64,000 nt of DNA from Spirosoma oryzae (GCF_003002825.1 NZ_PVTE01000020.1:1-64000), one strand, 5' to 3'; shown: positions 42,092-50,636, counted from the first letter of the stretch. The notes: generated by a model not told the origin, from the sequence alone. Translations and numbers: made by a program.

Positions 42092-43636
42092 ATGAATTAT
42101 CTTCTTACGGCGGCATTGGCTACGTTGACGGTAGCTGGCGCGTGGGCGCAGCCGCAACCAAAAACGACCAAACCCCGCACTAAAATCGGCACCACCGTAC
42201 TGCCATTACCCGGTCGGCCTGAACCCGCTGTCACAAAGGGTGAAATCGAGGCACAGATGCGCTTTCTGGCATCCGATGAGCTGATGGGCCGACGCACGGG
42301 TGAACCCGGCAATGCCGTAGCTGCCCGATACATTGCCGAACAGTACCGCATGCTGGGCCTGAAACCGGCTGGCGATCAGGGCGATTACCTACAGCGGTTT
42401 TCGCTCGATAAAATCGGGGCTGCTCAGTCGGCGACGCTGCTGATCGGTACCGATACGCTACGGCTGGGCAAAGAACTCGTCGTCATGGCGGGTGGACCTG
42501 CTACCGTATCCGGCGGTATCGTCTACGCTGGTTATGGCCTGACCGACGGTGAGGAGGGCTACAAGGGGCAGGATGTGAAAGGCAAGATTGTCGTGGTGCA
42601 GGGTGGTTCGCCGGATGCTAAAAGCCCGCGTGAAATTTTTCGGGCGGCTAACGAAAAGCGGAAACTGGCTACGCAGAAAGGGGCCGCTGCCTTGCTGGAA
42701 CTGTACAGCGAATCGATTCCGTGGGGCTTCGTTAATCAGTATTTTAGTCGTGAGCAGGTGAATTTACCCGTTGCCGAAACCAGCGAAGCACCGGTCACGC
42801 ACCTGTGGATCAACAACGCCAACAACAAGTATAAGCAGCTCAAGGAAAACGGGCAGGCGGTGACGCTGAAAACGTCGGGCCGGTCGCAGCTATCCGTGTC
42901 GACGGCGAACGTAGCCGGTATCATCGAAGGCACCGACCCCGCGCTGAAAAACGAATACGTCATCCTGTCGGCGCACTTCGACCATGTGGGCGTTGGGAAG
43001 CAGGGGGGCAGCCCGTACCAGCCTAGCGATAGCATTTTCAACGGCGCGCGGGACAATGCGTTCGGAACGGTATCGATTCTGGCGGCTGCTAAAGCGTTGA
43101 GTCAGCAACGGCCCAAACGATCGGTGCTGGTGCTGGCCCTGACGGGTGAAGAAGTTGGGTTGCTGGGAAGCACCTACTACGCCGATCATCCGCTGGTACC
43201 GCTGAAGCAAACTATATTCGACCTGAACACCGATGGAGCTGGTTATAACGACACGACGCTGGTATCGGTCATCGGTCTGGAACGGACTGGGGCAAAAGCG
43301 GAAATAGAAGCCGCTGCCAAAGCTGCCGGTCTCAGTGTATTCGCTGAACCGGCTCCTGAGCAGGGTTTGTTCGACCGGTCTGATAATGTCGCGTTTGCCG
43401 CCAAAGGTATTCCGGCCCCAACCTTCTCACCGGGTTTCAAAGCCTTCGACGAAGCGATCGGCAAATATTATCACCAGGCCATCGACAACCCGGAATCGCT
43501 GGACATGAACTACGTTTACCGGTTTTGCGAAGCCTACGCCCACGCGGCCCGTCTGATCGCTAACCGCACTACCCGGCCACAGTGGTCGGCGGGCGATAAG
43601 TATGAAGCCGCTGGAAAAGCCTTGTACGGGAAATAA
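42092..43636 (+). CDS. Exported M28 family zinc peptidase
   Basis: 514 residues with a signal peptide (cleavage near AWAQP). A PA domain lies at about 130-260 (GIVYAGYGLTDGEEGYKGQDV). The metal site follows: LSAHFDHVGVG (His, Asp), GARDNAFGTVS (bridging Asp), TGEEVGLLGS (catalytic Glu) and LNTDGAG, with a final His in the GKYYHQ segment. It is likely a periplasmic aminopeptidase. It is the second of three M28 peptidases here and resembles the bacterial PA-domain leucine aminopeptidases more than the other two. Confidence 0.92.
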   Translation: MNYLLTAALATLTVAGAWAQPQPKTTKPRTKIGTTVLPLPGRPEPAVTKGEIEAQMRFLASDELMGRRTGEPGNAVAARYIAEQYRMLGLKPAGDQGDYLQRFSLDKIGAAQSATLLIGTDTLRLGKELVVMAGGPATVSGGIVYAGYGLTDGEEGYKGQDVKGKIVVVQGGSPDAKSPREIFRAANEKRKLATQKGAAALLELYSESIPWGFVNQYFSREQVNLPVAETSEAPVTHLWINNANNKYKQLKENGQAVTLKTSGRSQLSVSTANVAGIIEGTDPALKNEYVILSAHFDHVGVGKQGGSPYQPSDSIFNGARDNAFGTVSILAAAKALSQQRPKRSVLVLALTGEEVGLLGSTYYADHPLVPLKQTIFDLNTDGAGYNDTTLVSVIGLERTGAKAEIEAAAKAAGLSVFAEPAPEQGLFDRSDNVAFAAKGIPAPTFSPGFKAFDEAIGKYYHQAIDNPESLDMNYVYRFCEAYAHAARLIANRTTRPQWSAGDKYEAAGKALYGK

Positions 43637-43723
43637 GCGGGGGCCTGTGAATAGGCAGGCTCTTGACACCAACAAACTAATCCGGGAAACCCTGCGTTTA
43701 TACCCTATCAACACGATTCGATC

Positions 43724-43951
43724 ATGCTGCTCAAATATCTGTTCATCATCACGCTTATCATTTTGTTTGTTCCCCCTGTCCGCCGGTTTGTTTTTTACCT
43801 GCTGGTCGGTCGGCAACTGGTGAAGCAACAGCGGCAGGCGAACGGATTTGAGCGCCGTCAGGAGGGTGAGATTCGGGTAGACAATAAGCCACCGAAAGGC
43901 GATGCGCCATTCAAAGGGGGCGACTATGTCGACTATGAGGAAGTAAAGTAA
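43724..43951 (+). CDS. Small membrane protein, DUF4834
   Basis: 75 residues. One N-terminal helix (about 3-28, LKYLFIITLIILFVPPVRRF) and a short charged tail ending in YVDYEEVK, the conserved C-terminal signature of DUF4834. Found widely in Bacteroidota; function unknown. It follows the M28 gene by 88 bases and ends with a strong terminator. Confidence 0.85.
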   Translation: MLLKYLFIITLIILFVPPVRRFVFYLLVGRQLVKQQRQANGFERRQEGEIRVDNKPPKGDAPFKGGDYVDYEEVK

Positions 43952-43976
43952 GTAGCCCTACTGGGGACACATCCAT

Positions 43977-44018
43977 AAAAAGCGACGGGCAGCTACTGAT
44001 AGCTGCCCGTCGCTTTTT
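43977..44018. terminator. Perfect bidirectional terminator overlapping a stop codon
   Basis: An 18-bp perfect stem (43977-43994 and 44001-44018) with AAAAA/TTTTT ends and loop ACTGAT. It terminates DUF4834 on the plus strand. On the minus strand the stop codon of the lipoprotein gene (44017-44019) lies within its T-tract, so it ends that gene too. Confidence 0.92.
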
Positions 44019-44409
44019 AGTTGCCGCTCGGTTCTTCGTTCCGGTAGCGAACGGCTAACCCGCGCATGCTGTAGCCGTTATCGGTCGCGCTGGTGTAATA
44101 GGTGTATTTGACGCCGACCAAGGCGTTGGCTCCCAGTTTCTTCGCCTGTAGTGTCAGCCGGGCCAGCAGCAGTTCTTTCTCCTGCATATCGTTGCCGCGT
44201 TTCAGCAGCCGCTTGTTGACCAGTTGACCAGCCCGCACCGGTGTTTCCTCGCTAACTTCCAGATCGCGGATCGGCTCGAACGGTCGTTCGGGGCGCTGGT
44301 TTTCGTAAAACACGTCGACGGGGAAGTTCGGCTTGTTTTTGAGGTAGAGCCGGGCGGGGAAGCAGCCCGACAGGCAGGCGGTCAGTAACAGCAGGTAGCC
44401 GATTTTCAT
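44017..44409 (-). CDS. Lipoprotein with a YbjQ-like C-terminal segment
   Basis: 130 residues from ATG 44409; the longer frame from 44529 overlaps purN in another frame and is rejected. The signal sequence ends at a lipobox LSGC (Cys16). The segment AKKLGANALVGVKYTYYTS resembles the GANAVVG motif of YbjQ/UPF0145 proteins. Function is unknown. Its ATG overlaps the purN stop by four bases (ATGA), so it is translationally coupled to purN, although the functional link is not obvious. Confidence 0.8.
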   Translation of the reverse strand: MKIGYLLLLTACLSGCFPARLYLKNKPNFPVDVFYENQRPERPFEPIRDLEVSEETPVRAGQLVNKRLLKRGNDMQEKELLLARLTLQAKKLGANALVGVKYTYYTSATDNGYSMRGLAVRYRNEEPSGN

Positions 44410-44990
44410 GGGTGTCGAGGAGGTAAGGTAGCGAGAACTTCGGCTACGACGCGTGGATAATGATCGTGTTCCAGGGCCTGTACCTTTCGGGCTACGTCGT
44501 CGGGTGTATCGGTCGGCGTAACCGGGCAATGGGCCTGAAAAATAGGAGCGCCTTCGTCGTAGTGTTCGTTGACGAAGTGAATCGTGATGCCGGATTCGGT
44601 TTCCTGAGCGGCCACGACGGCTTCGTGCACAAAATGCCCGTACATACCCTTACCACCGAATTTGGGCAGTAGCGCCGGGTGAATGTTGACGATCCGGTCC
44701 GGAAACGCCTGCACGAGTCCGGCGGGCATCAACCACATGAATCCGGCCAGTACGATCAGGTCGATCCTCTGTTGCTGAAGCAGGTGCGTGATGCGGTCGG
44801 TCTGGTAGAACGTTGTCCGGTCGAACAGGAGTACCGGAATATGAAGCCGTCGTGCCCGGTCGATAACGCCCGCTTTCGGATTGTTCGACACAATCAGTTC
44901 AATCGACACGTCGGTTGAACTGGCAAAATAGTCCGCAATCTTCTCGGCGTTAGACCCCGAACCTGAGGCAAAAATGGCAATGCGTTTCAC
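44406..44990 (-). CDS. purN: Phosphoribosylglycinamide formyltransferase
   Basis: 194 residues. IFASGSGSNAEKI opens the Rossmann fold, VNIHPALLPKFGGKGMYG carries the catalytic Asn/His neighbourhood and HFVNEHYDEGAPIFQ the Asp. The enzyme uses 10-formyl-THF to formylate GAR in purine synthesis. No other pur gene is adjacent. The 3' end overlaps the lipoprotein start by four bases. The divergent ABC ATPase gene begins about 200 bases upstream, across a palindromic element. Confidence 0.95.
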   Translation of the reverse strand: MKRIAIFASGSGSNAEKIADYFASSTDVSIELIVSNNPKAGVIDRARRLHIPVLLFDRTTFYQTDRITHLLQQQRIDLIVLAGFMWLMPAGLVQAFPDRIVNIHPALLPKFGGKGMYGHFVHEAVVAAQETESGITIHFVNEHYDEGAPIFQAHCPVTPTDTPDDVARKVQALEHDHYPRVVAEVLATLPPRHP

Positions 44991-45007
44991 TGGAAAAAGG
45001 GGTTATT

Positions 45008-45128
45008 GACAGGATTACAGGATTAGCAGGATTTCAGTATTACAAGTGGTTCCGATGGTATCATAGCAATGGACCCGATACGACTACGATGAGTTGTCTG
45101 ATAATCCTGTCAATCCCGTAATCCTGTC
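45008..45128. repeat. Word-repeat palindrome built on AGGATTACA between divergent genes
   Basis: Left arm 45008-45034 (GACAGGATTACAGGATTAGC and following bases) pairs with right arm 45103-45128 over 26 bases with three mismatches. The word AGGATT is repeated in each arm. Unlike the others it lies between two divergently transcribed genes (purN and the ABC ATPase), so a purely terminator role is unlikely. Confidence 0.85.
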
Positions 45129-45165
45129 GAAAAAACTCTGACGGGGGCAAATTACAACTTTTGCC

Positions 45166-45173
45166 TATTTTTG
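45166..45173 (+). promoter_or_regulatory. -7 box TATTTTTG upstream of the ABC ATPase gene
   Basis: Exact TAnnTTTG match 23 bases before the ATG at 45197, downstream of the palindrome. Confidence 0.5.
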
Positions 45174-45196
45174 TCCGTAGTCAACCCAAGCGGCCG

Positions 45197-45823
45197 ATGC
45201 TGGCAACCAACCAACTTACGTTTGCGTACACCCCCGATAAGCAGTTCGCGTTTCCCGACGTGCGCTGCGCCAACCGCGAAGCCCTGCTGATTCTGGGCCG
45301 GTCGGGAACGGGGAAAACGACCTTTCTGCACCTGTTGGCCCTGTTGCTGACACCCAAAAGCGGTTCGGTGACCATCGACAACACCGATCTGACCACGCTT
45401 AGCCCCGCACAGACGGCGGCTTTCCGCGCCCGGCACCTGGGAATCGTTTACCAGAAGCCGCACTTCGTCAGCTCCCTGTCCGTGCTCGACAATCTGCTCA
45501 TGGCCAACTACCTGGCCGGTAAGCCACAGGATAAAAATCGGGCGAAAGAACTGGCGGGTCAACTGGGGTTCAGCGAACACCTGAACAAGAAAACGAATCA
45601 GATGAGTCAGGGTGAGCAGCAGCGCGTCAGCATTGCCCGCGCCATGATGAATCAGCCTGACGTGATTCTGGCCGACGAACCGACGTCCAGCCTCGACGAC
45701 GACAATACCGACCGGGTGGTCCGGTTACTGCGCGAACAATCGGAACAGATCGGGGCCAGCCTGATTGTCGTAACGCACGATCAGCGGCTGAAAGATGTGT
45801 TCCCTAATCGGGTTGCACTATGA
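45197..45823 (+). CDS. ABC transporter ATP-binding protein (LolD/FtsE-like)
   Basis: 208 residues from ATG 45197; an in-frame TTG at 45161 overlaps the -7 box. Walker A GRSGTGKTT, the Q-loop VYQKPHF, signature MSQGEQQRVSIARAMM, Walker B VILADEPTSSLD and the H-loop THD are intact. It is the size and type of LolD and MacB-like ATPases, which pair with permeases carrying an extracytoplasmic domain. No permease gene is near, so this is an orphan subunit. Its stop overlaps the next start by four bases (ATGA). Confidence 0.9.
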   Translation: MLATNQLTFAYTPDKQFAFPDVRCANREALLILGRSGTGKTTFLHLLALLLTPKSGSVTIDNTDLTTLSPAQTAAFRARHLGIVYQKPHFVSSLSVLDNLLMANYLAGKPQDKNRAKELAGQLGFSEHLNKKTNQMSQGEQQRVSIARAMMNQPDVILADEPTSSLDDDNTDRVVRLLREQSEQIGASLIVVTHDQRLKDVFPNRVAL

Positions 45824-46554
45824 TGCCAGGACCACCGTATCGCTTCCGCGCGTTTTTGCTGTTGCTCATCTGCCTGATTCCGCTGGTAACCACTGCGCAA
45901 AACCGGAAAAAGAAAGATTACGTTGTATCGGTCACGACCGACTACGGCCCAATGACCCTGGTGCTCTACGATCAGACACCGAAGCACAAGGATAACTTTA
46001 TCAAGCTGGTCGATCAGAAGTTCTACGACGGCCTGCTTTTTCACCGCATCATCGAATCGTTCATGATTCAGGGGGGCGACCCTGAGTCGCGTACGGCCGT
46101 GGCTGGCGCTGCACTGGGGAACGGCGATGTCGGCTACACAGTACCGGCCGAGTTCGTACCCACGCTGTTCCACAAGAAAGGTGCGCTGGGGGCGGCCCGC
46201 GACAACAATCCGGCAAAAGCCTCAAGCGGTTGTCAGTTTTACATCGTTCAGGGACGCGTCTGGGACGAGGCCGGTTTACAGAAGCAGATTGACCGGATCA
46301 AAAGCATGAACGGGCATGTGCCGACACCTGAGCAGCAACAAGTGTACAAGACGCTGGGCGGTAGTCCGCACCTCGATGGTAACTACACGGTTTTCGGACA
46401 GGTTATCGACGGCCTGGCGGTAGTCGATAGCATCGCCAAACAAGCCCGCGACGAGCGCAATCGACCCCAAAAAGATATCCACATGCGGATGACGGGAAAA
46501 TGGGTCAAAAAGAAAAAAATTAGCAAGCAATACGGATACGCTTATCCGCAATAA
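45820..46554 (+). CDS. Exported cyclophilin-type peptidyl-prolyl isomerase
   Basis: 244 residues (start at either of two consecutive ATGs). A signal peptide ends near TTAQN. The cyclophilin domain starts near 35 with YGPMTLVLYDQTPKHKDNFI and has the active-site run FHRIIESFMIQGGDP, then SGCQFYIVQG and HLDGNYTVFGQVI. An insert near 140-180 (a helical stretch between the two core parts) is larger than in E. coli PpiB. It folds periplasmic proteins. The ATGA overlap with the ABC gene shows translational coupling. Confidence 0.92.
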   Translation: MMPGPPYRFRAFLLLLICLIPLVTTAQNRKKKDYVVSVTTDYGPMTLVLYDQTPKHKDNFIKLVDQKFYDGLLFHRIIESFMIQGGDPESRTAVAGAALGNGDVGYTVPAEFVPTLFHKKGALGAARDNNPAKASSGCQFYIVQGRVWDEAGLQKQIDRIKSMNGHVPTPEQQQVYKTLGGSPHLDGNYTVFGQVIDGLAVVDSIAKQARDERNRPQKDIHMRMTGKWVKKKKISKQYGYAYPQ

Positions 46555-46599
46555 GTCGGAAGCGGCTCAATCACCAACGCAACCGCCTACCAGCACACA

Positions 46600-47511
46600 A
46601 TGAAAAAACGGATTCTTTTAACCGGCTCGAATGGGCTACTCGGTCAGAAATTGGTCGATCTGCTAACGCAAACGACTGACGTAGAGCTTATTGCTACTGC
46701 TCGGGGTGACAATCGCCTGCCGTACGCTGAGGGCTACTCATATCAGCCGATGGATATTACCGACCGGCAACAGGTGATGAACGTCATTTGTTCGACCCGC
46801 CCGGACGTAGTTATCCACACTGCGGCCATGACGGATGTGGATAAGTGTGAATTGCAGAAAGACGACTGCTGGGCACAGAACGTGACCGCCACCGAATCGC
46901 TGGTCGAAGCCTGCCGCGAAACGGGCGCTTTTCTGGTCCATGTCTCGACCGATTTTATCTTCGACGGTACGGCTGGCCCCTACGACGAAACAGCTGAAGG
47001 TAACCCGATTAGCTTCTACGGCTGGAGTAAACTGGCGGCCGAGAGTGTCGTGCGGCACTCGGGTATCAGCTGGGCTATCGCCCGCACGGTGCTGGTCTAC
47101 GGTATCGCGCACGACATGAGCCGCAGCAACATCATTCTGTGGGTGAAGAAGTCGCTCGAAGACGGAAAAAATATCAAGGTCGTGACCGATCAGTGGCGGA
47201 GCCCGACGCTGGCCGAAGACCTGGCGAAGGGTTGCTACCTGATCGCCGATCAGCGGGCCGAGGGTATCTTCAACATTTCCGGTAAGGAAGTGCTGACGCC
47301 CTATGAGATGGCCATCAAAACGGCTGACTATTTCGGACTCGACAAATCGCTGATTGCCCAGGCCGATGGATCGACGTTCAAACAGACCGCCCGTCGGCCC
47401 CCGCGTACAGGCTTCGTACTCGACAAGGCCCGGACGGTACTTGGCTACGATCCCCACAGCTTCGAAGAAGGCATTGCCGTACTGGCCAGCCAACTACAAC
47501 AGCCCGCGTGA
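46600..47511 (+). CDS. RmlD-like sugar nucleotide reductase
   Basis: 303 residues. The Rossmann loop GSNGLLGQKL opens the protein, TAAMTDVDKCE is typical of RmlD (dTDP-4-dehydrorhamnose reductase), and the active-site YGWSKLAAE (Tyr-x3-Lys) follows with VSTDFIFDGTAGPYDE. RmlD makes dTDP-rhamnose for surface glycans, yet no rmlA/B/C is nearby, so a related SDR reductase is also possible. It follows the isomerase by 45 bases and overlaps DUF167 by four bases (GTGA). Confidence 0.87.
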   Translation: MKKRILLTGSNGLLGQKLVDLLTQTTDVELIATARGDNRLPYAEGYSYQPMDITDRQQVMNVICSTRPDVVIHTAAMTDVDKCELQKDDCWAQNVTATESLVEACRETGAFLVHVSTDFIFDGTAGPYDETAEGNPISFYGWSKLAAESVVRHSGISWAIARTVLVYGIAHDMSRSNIILWVKKSLEDGKNIKVVTDQWRSPTLAEDLAKGCYLIADQRAEGIFNISGKEVLTPYEMAIKTADYFGLDKSLIAQADGSTFKQTARRPPRTGFVLDKARTVLGYDPHSFEEGIAVLASQLQQPA

Positions 47512-47792
47512 CGATTTCCGTAAAAGCGAAGCCCGGCAGCAAAGTCGATCTGTTTGCGATCGATGCTGCCGGGCAACTAACGGTCAAACTCAAAGCCCCG
47601 GCGCAGGAGGGGCGGGCCAATGCCTACCTGACCGAACTGTTCGCGCGTGAGCTGGGTATTCCCAAGTCTGCCGTAACCATCGTCGCTGGATTCACTAATC
47701 CGCACAAGCGGCTGGACATTGCTGTGTCAGAAGCCGACTACGCGCGGTTTCTGGACCGAGTAAAGACGGTTTCCGCTTCAGGTGGTTCGTAG
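47508..47792 (+). CDS. DUF167 (YggU) family protein
   Basis: 94 residues beginning at a GTG that overlaps the reductase stop (GTGA). The pattern VKAKPGSKVDLF, LTVKLKAPAQEGRANAYLTE and LGIPKSAVTIVAGFTNPHKRLDI is that of the DUF167/YggU family, a small alpha/beta fold of unknown role. It is the last gene of a four-gene run with coupled starts. Its 3' end overlaps the CheB-tail-like frame on the opposite strand by 55 bases. Confidence 0.9.
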   Translation: MTISVKAKPGSKVDLFAIDAAGQLTVKLKAPAQEGRANAYLTELFARELGIPKSAVTIVAGFTNPHKRLDIAVSEADYARFLDRVKTVSASGGS

Positions 47793-47953
47793 ACAGTCCG
47801 AGTTTTGCCCGTCAGCTTGGCCGTTTCGACCAGTAGCGAACTTGCCGTGGGTGCGTGATCGGTATGGCAGCGGCAGCAAATCCGGTTATCCTCCTGAATG
47901 CAGATCAGGACACCAGTACACGCCGGGCAGGTGAGCGGAGATAACTCACCCAC
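47738..47953 (-). pseudogene. Remnant resembling the C-terminal zinc ribbon of a CheB-type protein
   Basis: 71 residues on the minus strand, open in frame to the terminator near 48001 without any ATG (only a GTG at 47953). The segment SPLTCPACTGVL, then ICCRCHTDHAPTASSLLVE, resembles the Cys-rich tail of CheB-like methylesterases, where two CPxC/FRC motifs precede a GHAY segment. The catalytic CheB domain is missing, and the frame overlaps DUF167. It looks like a truncated leftover; a very small zinc-binding protein is the alternative. Confidence 0.45.
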
Positions 47954-48004
47954 GTCCAGAATCTCCGTCTTGAAGGCTGTTGTGTAGGACGGATCAGAAC
48001 AAAA

Positions 48005-48027
48005 AAGCGCCTTCGTTACGGGCGCTT
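48005..48027 (-). terminator. Intrinsic terminator of the GT2 gene
   Basis: Seven-base stem AAGCGCC (48005-48011) with its complement (48021-48027), followed on the minus strand by TTTTTTG. It lies 20 bases past the stop codon of the minus-strand glycosyltransferase gene. Confidence 0.75.
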
Positions 48028-48046
48028 CTTCACAGGATAGTCTGTA

Positions 48047-48820
48047 TTACAGAACGTCGACCGGTTCGGCGACAGTGACACTTGGCTTTCGAGGGACGTA
48101 GTGGCGAAAAAAGCTGCTTATCTTCATCTGAATCACGCCAAAAACGGCTTCTTTGAAAATGCGCGACGACATCTTGGACACGCCCTTCGTCCGATCGGTG
48201 AAGATAATCGGTACTTCGACCAGCCGGAAGCCGTACTTCCAGCAGGTAAACTTCATCTCGATCTGAAACGCGTAACCAACGAATTTTATGGGGTTATGCA
48301 GGATGATTTCCAACACCTCGCGCCGGTAGCAGATAAAGCCCGCCGTGGGGTCCATGATGCTCATTCCGGTGATGAACCGCACGTATACGCCGGCAAAGTA
48401 CGACATCAGTACCCGACCCATCGGCCAGTTGACGACATTGACGCCCCGAATGTACCGCGATCCAACGGCTACGTCGGCTCCCCCTTCCGCGCAGGCCCGG
48501 TAGAGGTTGACCAGATCGTCGGGGTTATGGGAGAAGTCGGCGTCCATCTCGAACAGGTAGTTGTAGCCCCGCGAGAGTGCCCATTTGAACCCGTCGATGT
48601 AGGCGGTTCCCAGGCCCAGTTTGCCCCGCCGTTCGAGCATGTACAGCCGCCCCGCAAATTCGTCCTGCAAGTCGCGAACCCGCTGCGCCGTCCCGTCGGG
48701 CGAGCCGTCGTCGACGATGAGTAGATCGAACGGCACGGATAGGCTAAACACCTTACGGATAATGGCTTCGATGTTCTCGATTTCGTTATAAGTGGGAATA
48801 ACAACCAGGCGATCTTTCAC
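48047..48820 (-). CDS. GT2 polyprenol-phosphate mannosyltransferase-like protein
   Basis: About 257 residues from a GTG at 48820; an ATG at 48889 would add 23 residues before the conserved DRLVVIPTYNEIENIE. The GT-A core has the DDGSPDGTA segment, a LGLGTAYIDGFKWAL segment and the metal-binding DADFSH. This is the DPM1-like family that transfers mannose or glucose from GDP/UDP-sugar to polyprenyl phosphate on the membrane. A basic C-terminal part (RIFKEAVFGVIQMKISSFF) suggests membrane association. It is 78 bases downstream of hemY and may be its own unit. Confidence 0.9.
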   Translation of the reverse strand: MKDRLVVIPTYNEIENIEAIIRKVFSLSVPFDLLIVDDGSPDGTAQRVRDLQDEFAGRLYMLERRGKLGLGTAYIDGFKWALSRGYNYLFEMDADFSHNPDDLVNLYRACAEGGADVAVGSRYIRGVNVVNWPMGRVLMSYFAGVYVRFITGMSIMDPTAGFICYRREVLEIILHNPIKFVGYAFQIEMKFTCWKYGFRLVEVPIIFTDRTKGVSKMSSRIFKEAVFGVIQMKISSFFRHYVPRKPSVTVAEPVDVL

Positions 48821-48897
48821 GGGATTGGGAGTAATTAGGGAACAAGCGGTTCTGTAAGTTAAACAATGACCGTCCTGTTTTCCGTACAAGTTAATCG

Positions 48898-50244
48898 TTA
48901 AAATTTCTTAATCAGCGTAGTCGCGGCCAGTTTATCGGCCAGCGTACGGGCTTTTCCGATGCAGTCGGCCAGCGATACACCACCGTACCAGTTCGCGCAC
49001 ACAGCCAGGTTCGGCAGCGGCAGCGTGTCGACTTGCTGCCGAAGCGCGGCCAGCCGGGCGTCGTACTGGGGAATGGCCCGCTCCCACCGGAATACCGACT
49101 GCCAGATGGGTGCCTGCGCCCGTACGCCGAAGCCGTCGACCAGCTCCTGATGCACGCGCTGCCGGATGATCGCGTCGTCCAGCCGGGCATTATCAGCCGA
49201 TTGCTGACCGCCCACGAAGGTCGTCAGCAGTACTTCATCGTCGGGGCAGCGACCGGTAAATACCGAACTACTCCAGATGTGCCCCGCAGCAAACCGACCC
49301 TCCACCTTCGGATTCAAGCCACCGAAGCCGTCGAGCGGATGACTGACGTCGGCCCGTTTGTAGACCGTGTGGACCGCTGTCATCGGCGGGTAGTTGATCT
49401 GCCGCAGTGCGTCGGCCACGGTAGGGACAAGCGTACCCAGCAAGCGGGCTGCCGCCCCGGTATTCGTTGCGATGACCAGCTGGTCGACCTGCACTGTACC
49501 CGACGAAGCCGTAACCCGCCAGCCGTCAGCAAGTGGCTCGATTTGACCGACCGGGTCTGCCAGCGACAATCCTGTCAGCGATTTTGCCAGCGTATCAGTC
49601 AGCGTCTGCATGCCATTGCGAAAGCTGAACGACTTTTTTCGCTCGGTCTTTCCCTGATTTTTAATCAGTCCCCGCACCACCGAACCGTACTCCCGTTCAT
49701 ACGCCAGCAGCGACGGAAACGTTTCAGCGACGAGCAACTGCTCCGGGTCGCCTGCGTAGATACCCGCGACAAAAGGGCCGAGTGCGTAGTCGACAACTTC
49801 CGGGCTGAACCGACGCCGGAAAAACTGGCCGAGCGTTTCGCCGGGGGGCGAGGTCGTTTTGTTCCACAACTCGCGCAGGGCTGCCAGCTTGGTTCGCAGA
49901 CTGAAAAACGATCCCAGCAGCAGGGCCGGGGGTGTGCCGGGTAGTTCGCGGTACTGCCTGTTGCGGTAGATGTAGCGGTGCTTGCTGACGTCGTTGCTAA
50001 AGACAATCTCGGGTGTCAGGTCCAGGCTGTCCAGCCAGTTGAGAAGCGCGGTGTCGCCCAGCAGTGAGTTCGGGCCCAGTTCGCGCAGATAGGCCTGGCC
50101 ATCGGGCCCCTGTTCCCAGGTCGAGCCGATGTATCCGCCAGCCCGATCGTTGGCTTCCCAGAGGTGATAGGCGATACCCTGCTGCTGTAGCGCGTGGGCC
50201 AGCGTCAGCCCCGAAATGCCCGCGCCGATGATGCCGATACTCAT
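48898..50244 (-). CDS. hemY: Protoporphyrinogen oxidase
   Basis: 448 residues. The FAD-binding GAGISGLTLAHALQQQG with WEANDRAGGYI opens the protein, and the C-terminal NWYGGVSLADCIGKARTLAD closes it, both classic for the oxygen-dependent HemY/PPOX family that makes protoporphyrin IX in heme synthesis. Oxygen use fits an aerobe. A DUF4296 lipoprotein gene overlaps its start by four bases. Other heme genes are not in the window. HemY versus coproporphyrinogen oxidase activity cannot be separated from sequence alone. Confidence 0.9.
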   Translation of the reverse strand: MSIGIIGAGISGLTLAHALQQQGIAYHLWEANDRAGGYIGSTWEQGPDGQAYLRELGPNSLLGDTALLNWLDSLDLTPEIVFSNDVSKHRYIYRNRQYRELPGTPPALLLGSFFSLRTKLAALRELWNKTTSPPGETLGQFFRRRFSPEVVDYALGPFVAGIYAGDPEQLLVAETFPSLLAYEREYGSVVRGLIKNQGKTERKKSFSFRNGMQTLTDTLAKSLTGLSLADPVGQIEPLADGWRVTASSGTVQVDQLVIATNTGAAARLLGTLVPTVADALRQINYPPMTAVHTVYKRADVSHPLDGFGGLNPKVEGRFAAGHIWSSSVFTGRCPDDEVLLTTFVGGQQSADNARLDDAIIRQRVHQELVDGFGVRAQAPIWQSVFRWERAIPQYDARLAALRQQVDTLPLPNLAVCANWYGGVSLADCIGKARTLADKLAATTLIKKF

Positions 50245-50624
50245 GATTTGCGCAGCGTATCGACCTGACCTATCTTTTTCTTCAACTGATCGACCACGTT
50301 CTGGTAAATGCGCTCCAGGTACTTCGGATGCGACGAATAGAAGATAAAACTGCGCGAATAAGCCGCTGTGTCGACCTTCATCTTCTGGAACAACTTGGTT
50401 TCGATGTGCTTGTAGGCTACCCGTGCCGAGTCGGTCGACGCTAAGCTCAGGCGGCTCGTCTGCGCTTCAGCCAGATGGACCTCCGTCAGAATATCGGCCA
50501 TCCGGTCTTCCGAAATCAGGTCGTCGGGCTTTTGGTCTTCCGGTGCCTGACAGCCCAGCAGCAACAGCAGGCTGAGCAGGTACCAGCCGTGCCGGACGGT
50601 TTGTGTGTTCAAGAGTCTGTACAT
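50241..50624 (-). CDS. DUF4296 lipoprotein
   Basis: 127 residues. A signal sequence ends in a lipobox LLGC (about Cys25). The helical segment EDRMADILTEVHLAEAQTSRL and the tail SRSFIFYSSHPKYLERIYQNVVDQ (shown here only in part) match DUF4296, a Bacteroidota-only family. Function unknown. Its stop overlaps the hemY start (ATGA), which implies translational coupling; the biological reason is unclear. Confidence 0.88.
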   Translation of the reverse strand: MYRLLNTQTVRHGWYLLSLLLLLGCQAPEDQKPDDLISEDRMADILTEVHLAEAQTSRLSLASTDSARVAYKHIETKLFQKMKVDTAAYSRSFIFYSSHPKYLERIYQNVVDQLKKKIGQVDTLRKS

Positions 50625-50636
50625 GGATTTTACCCT

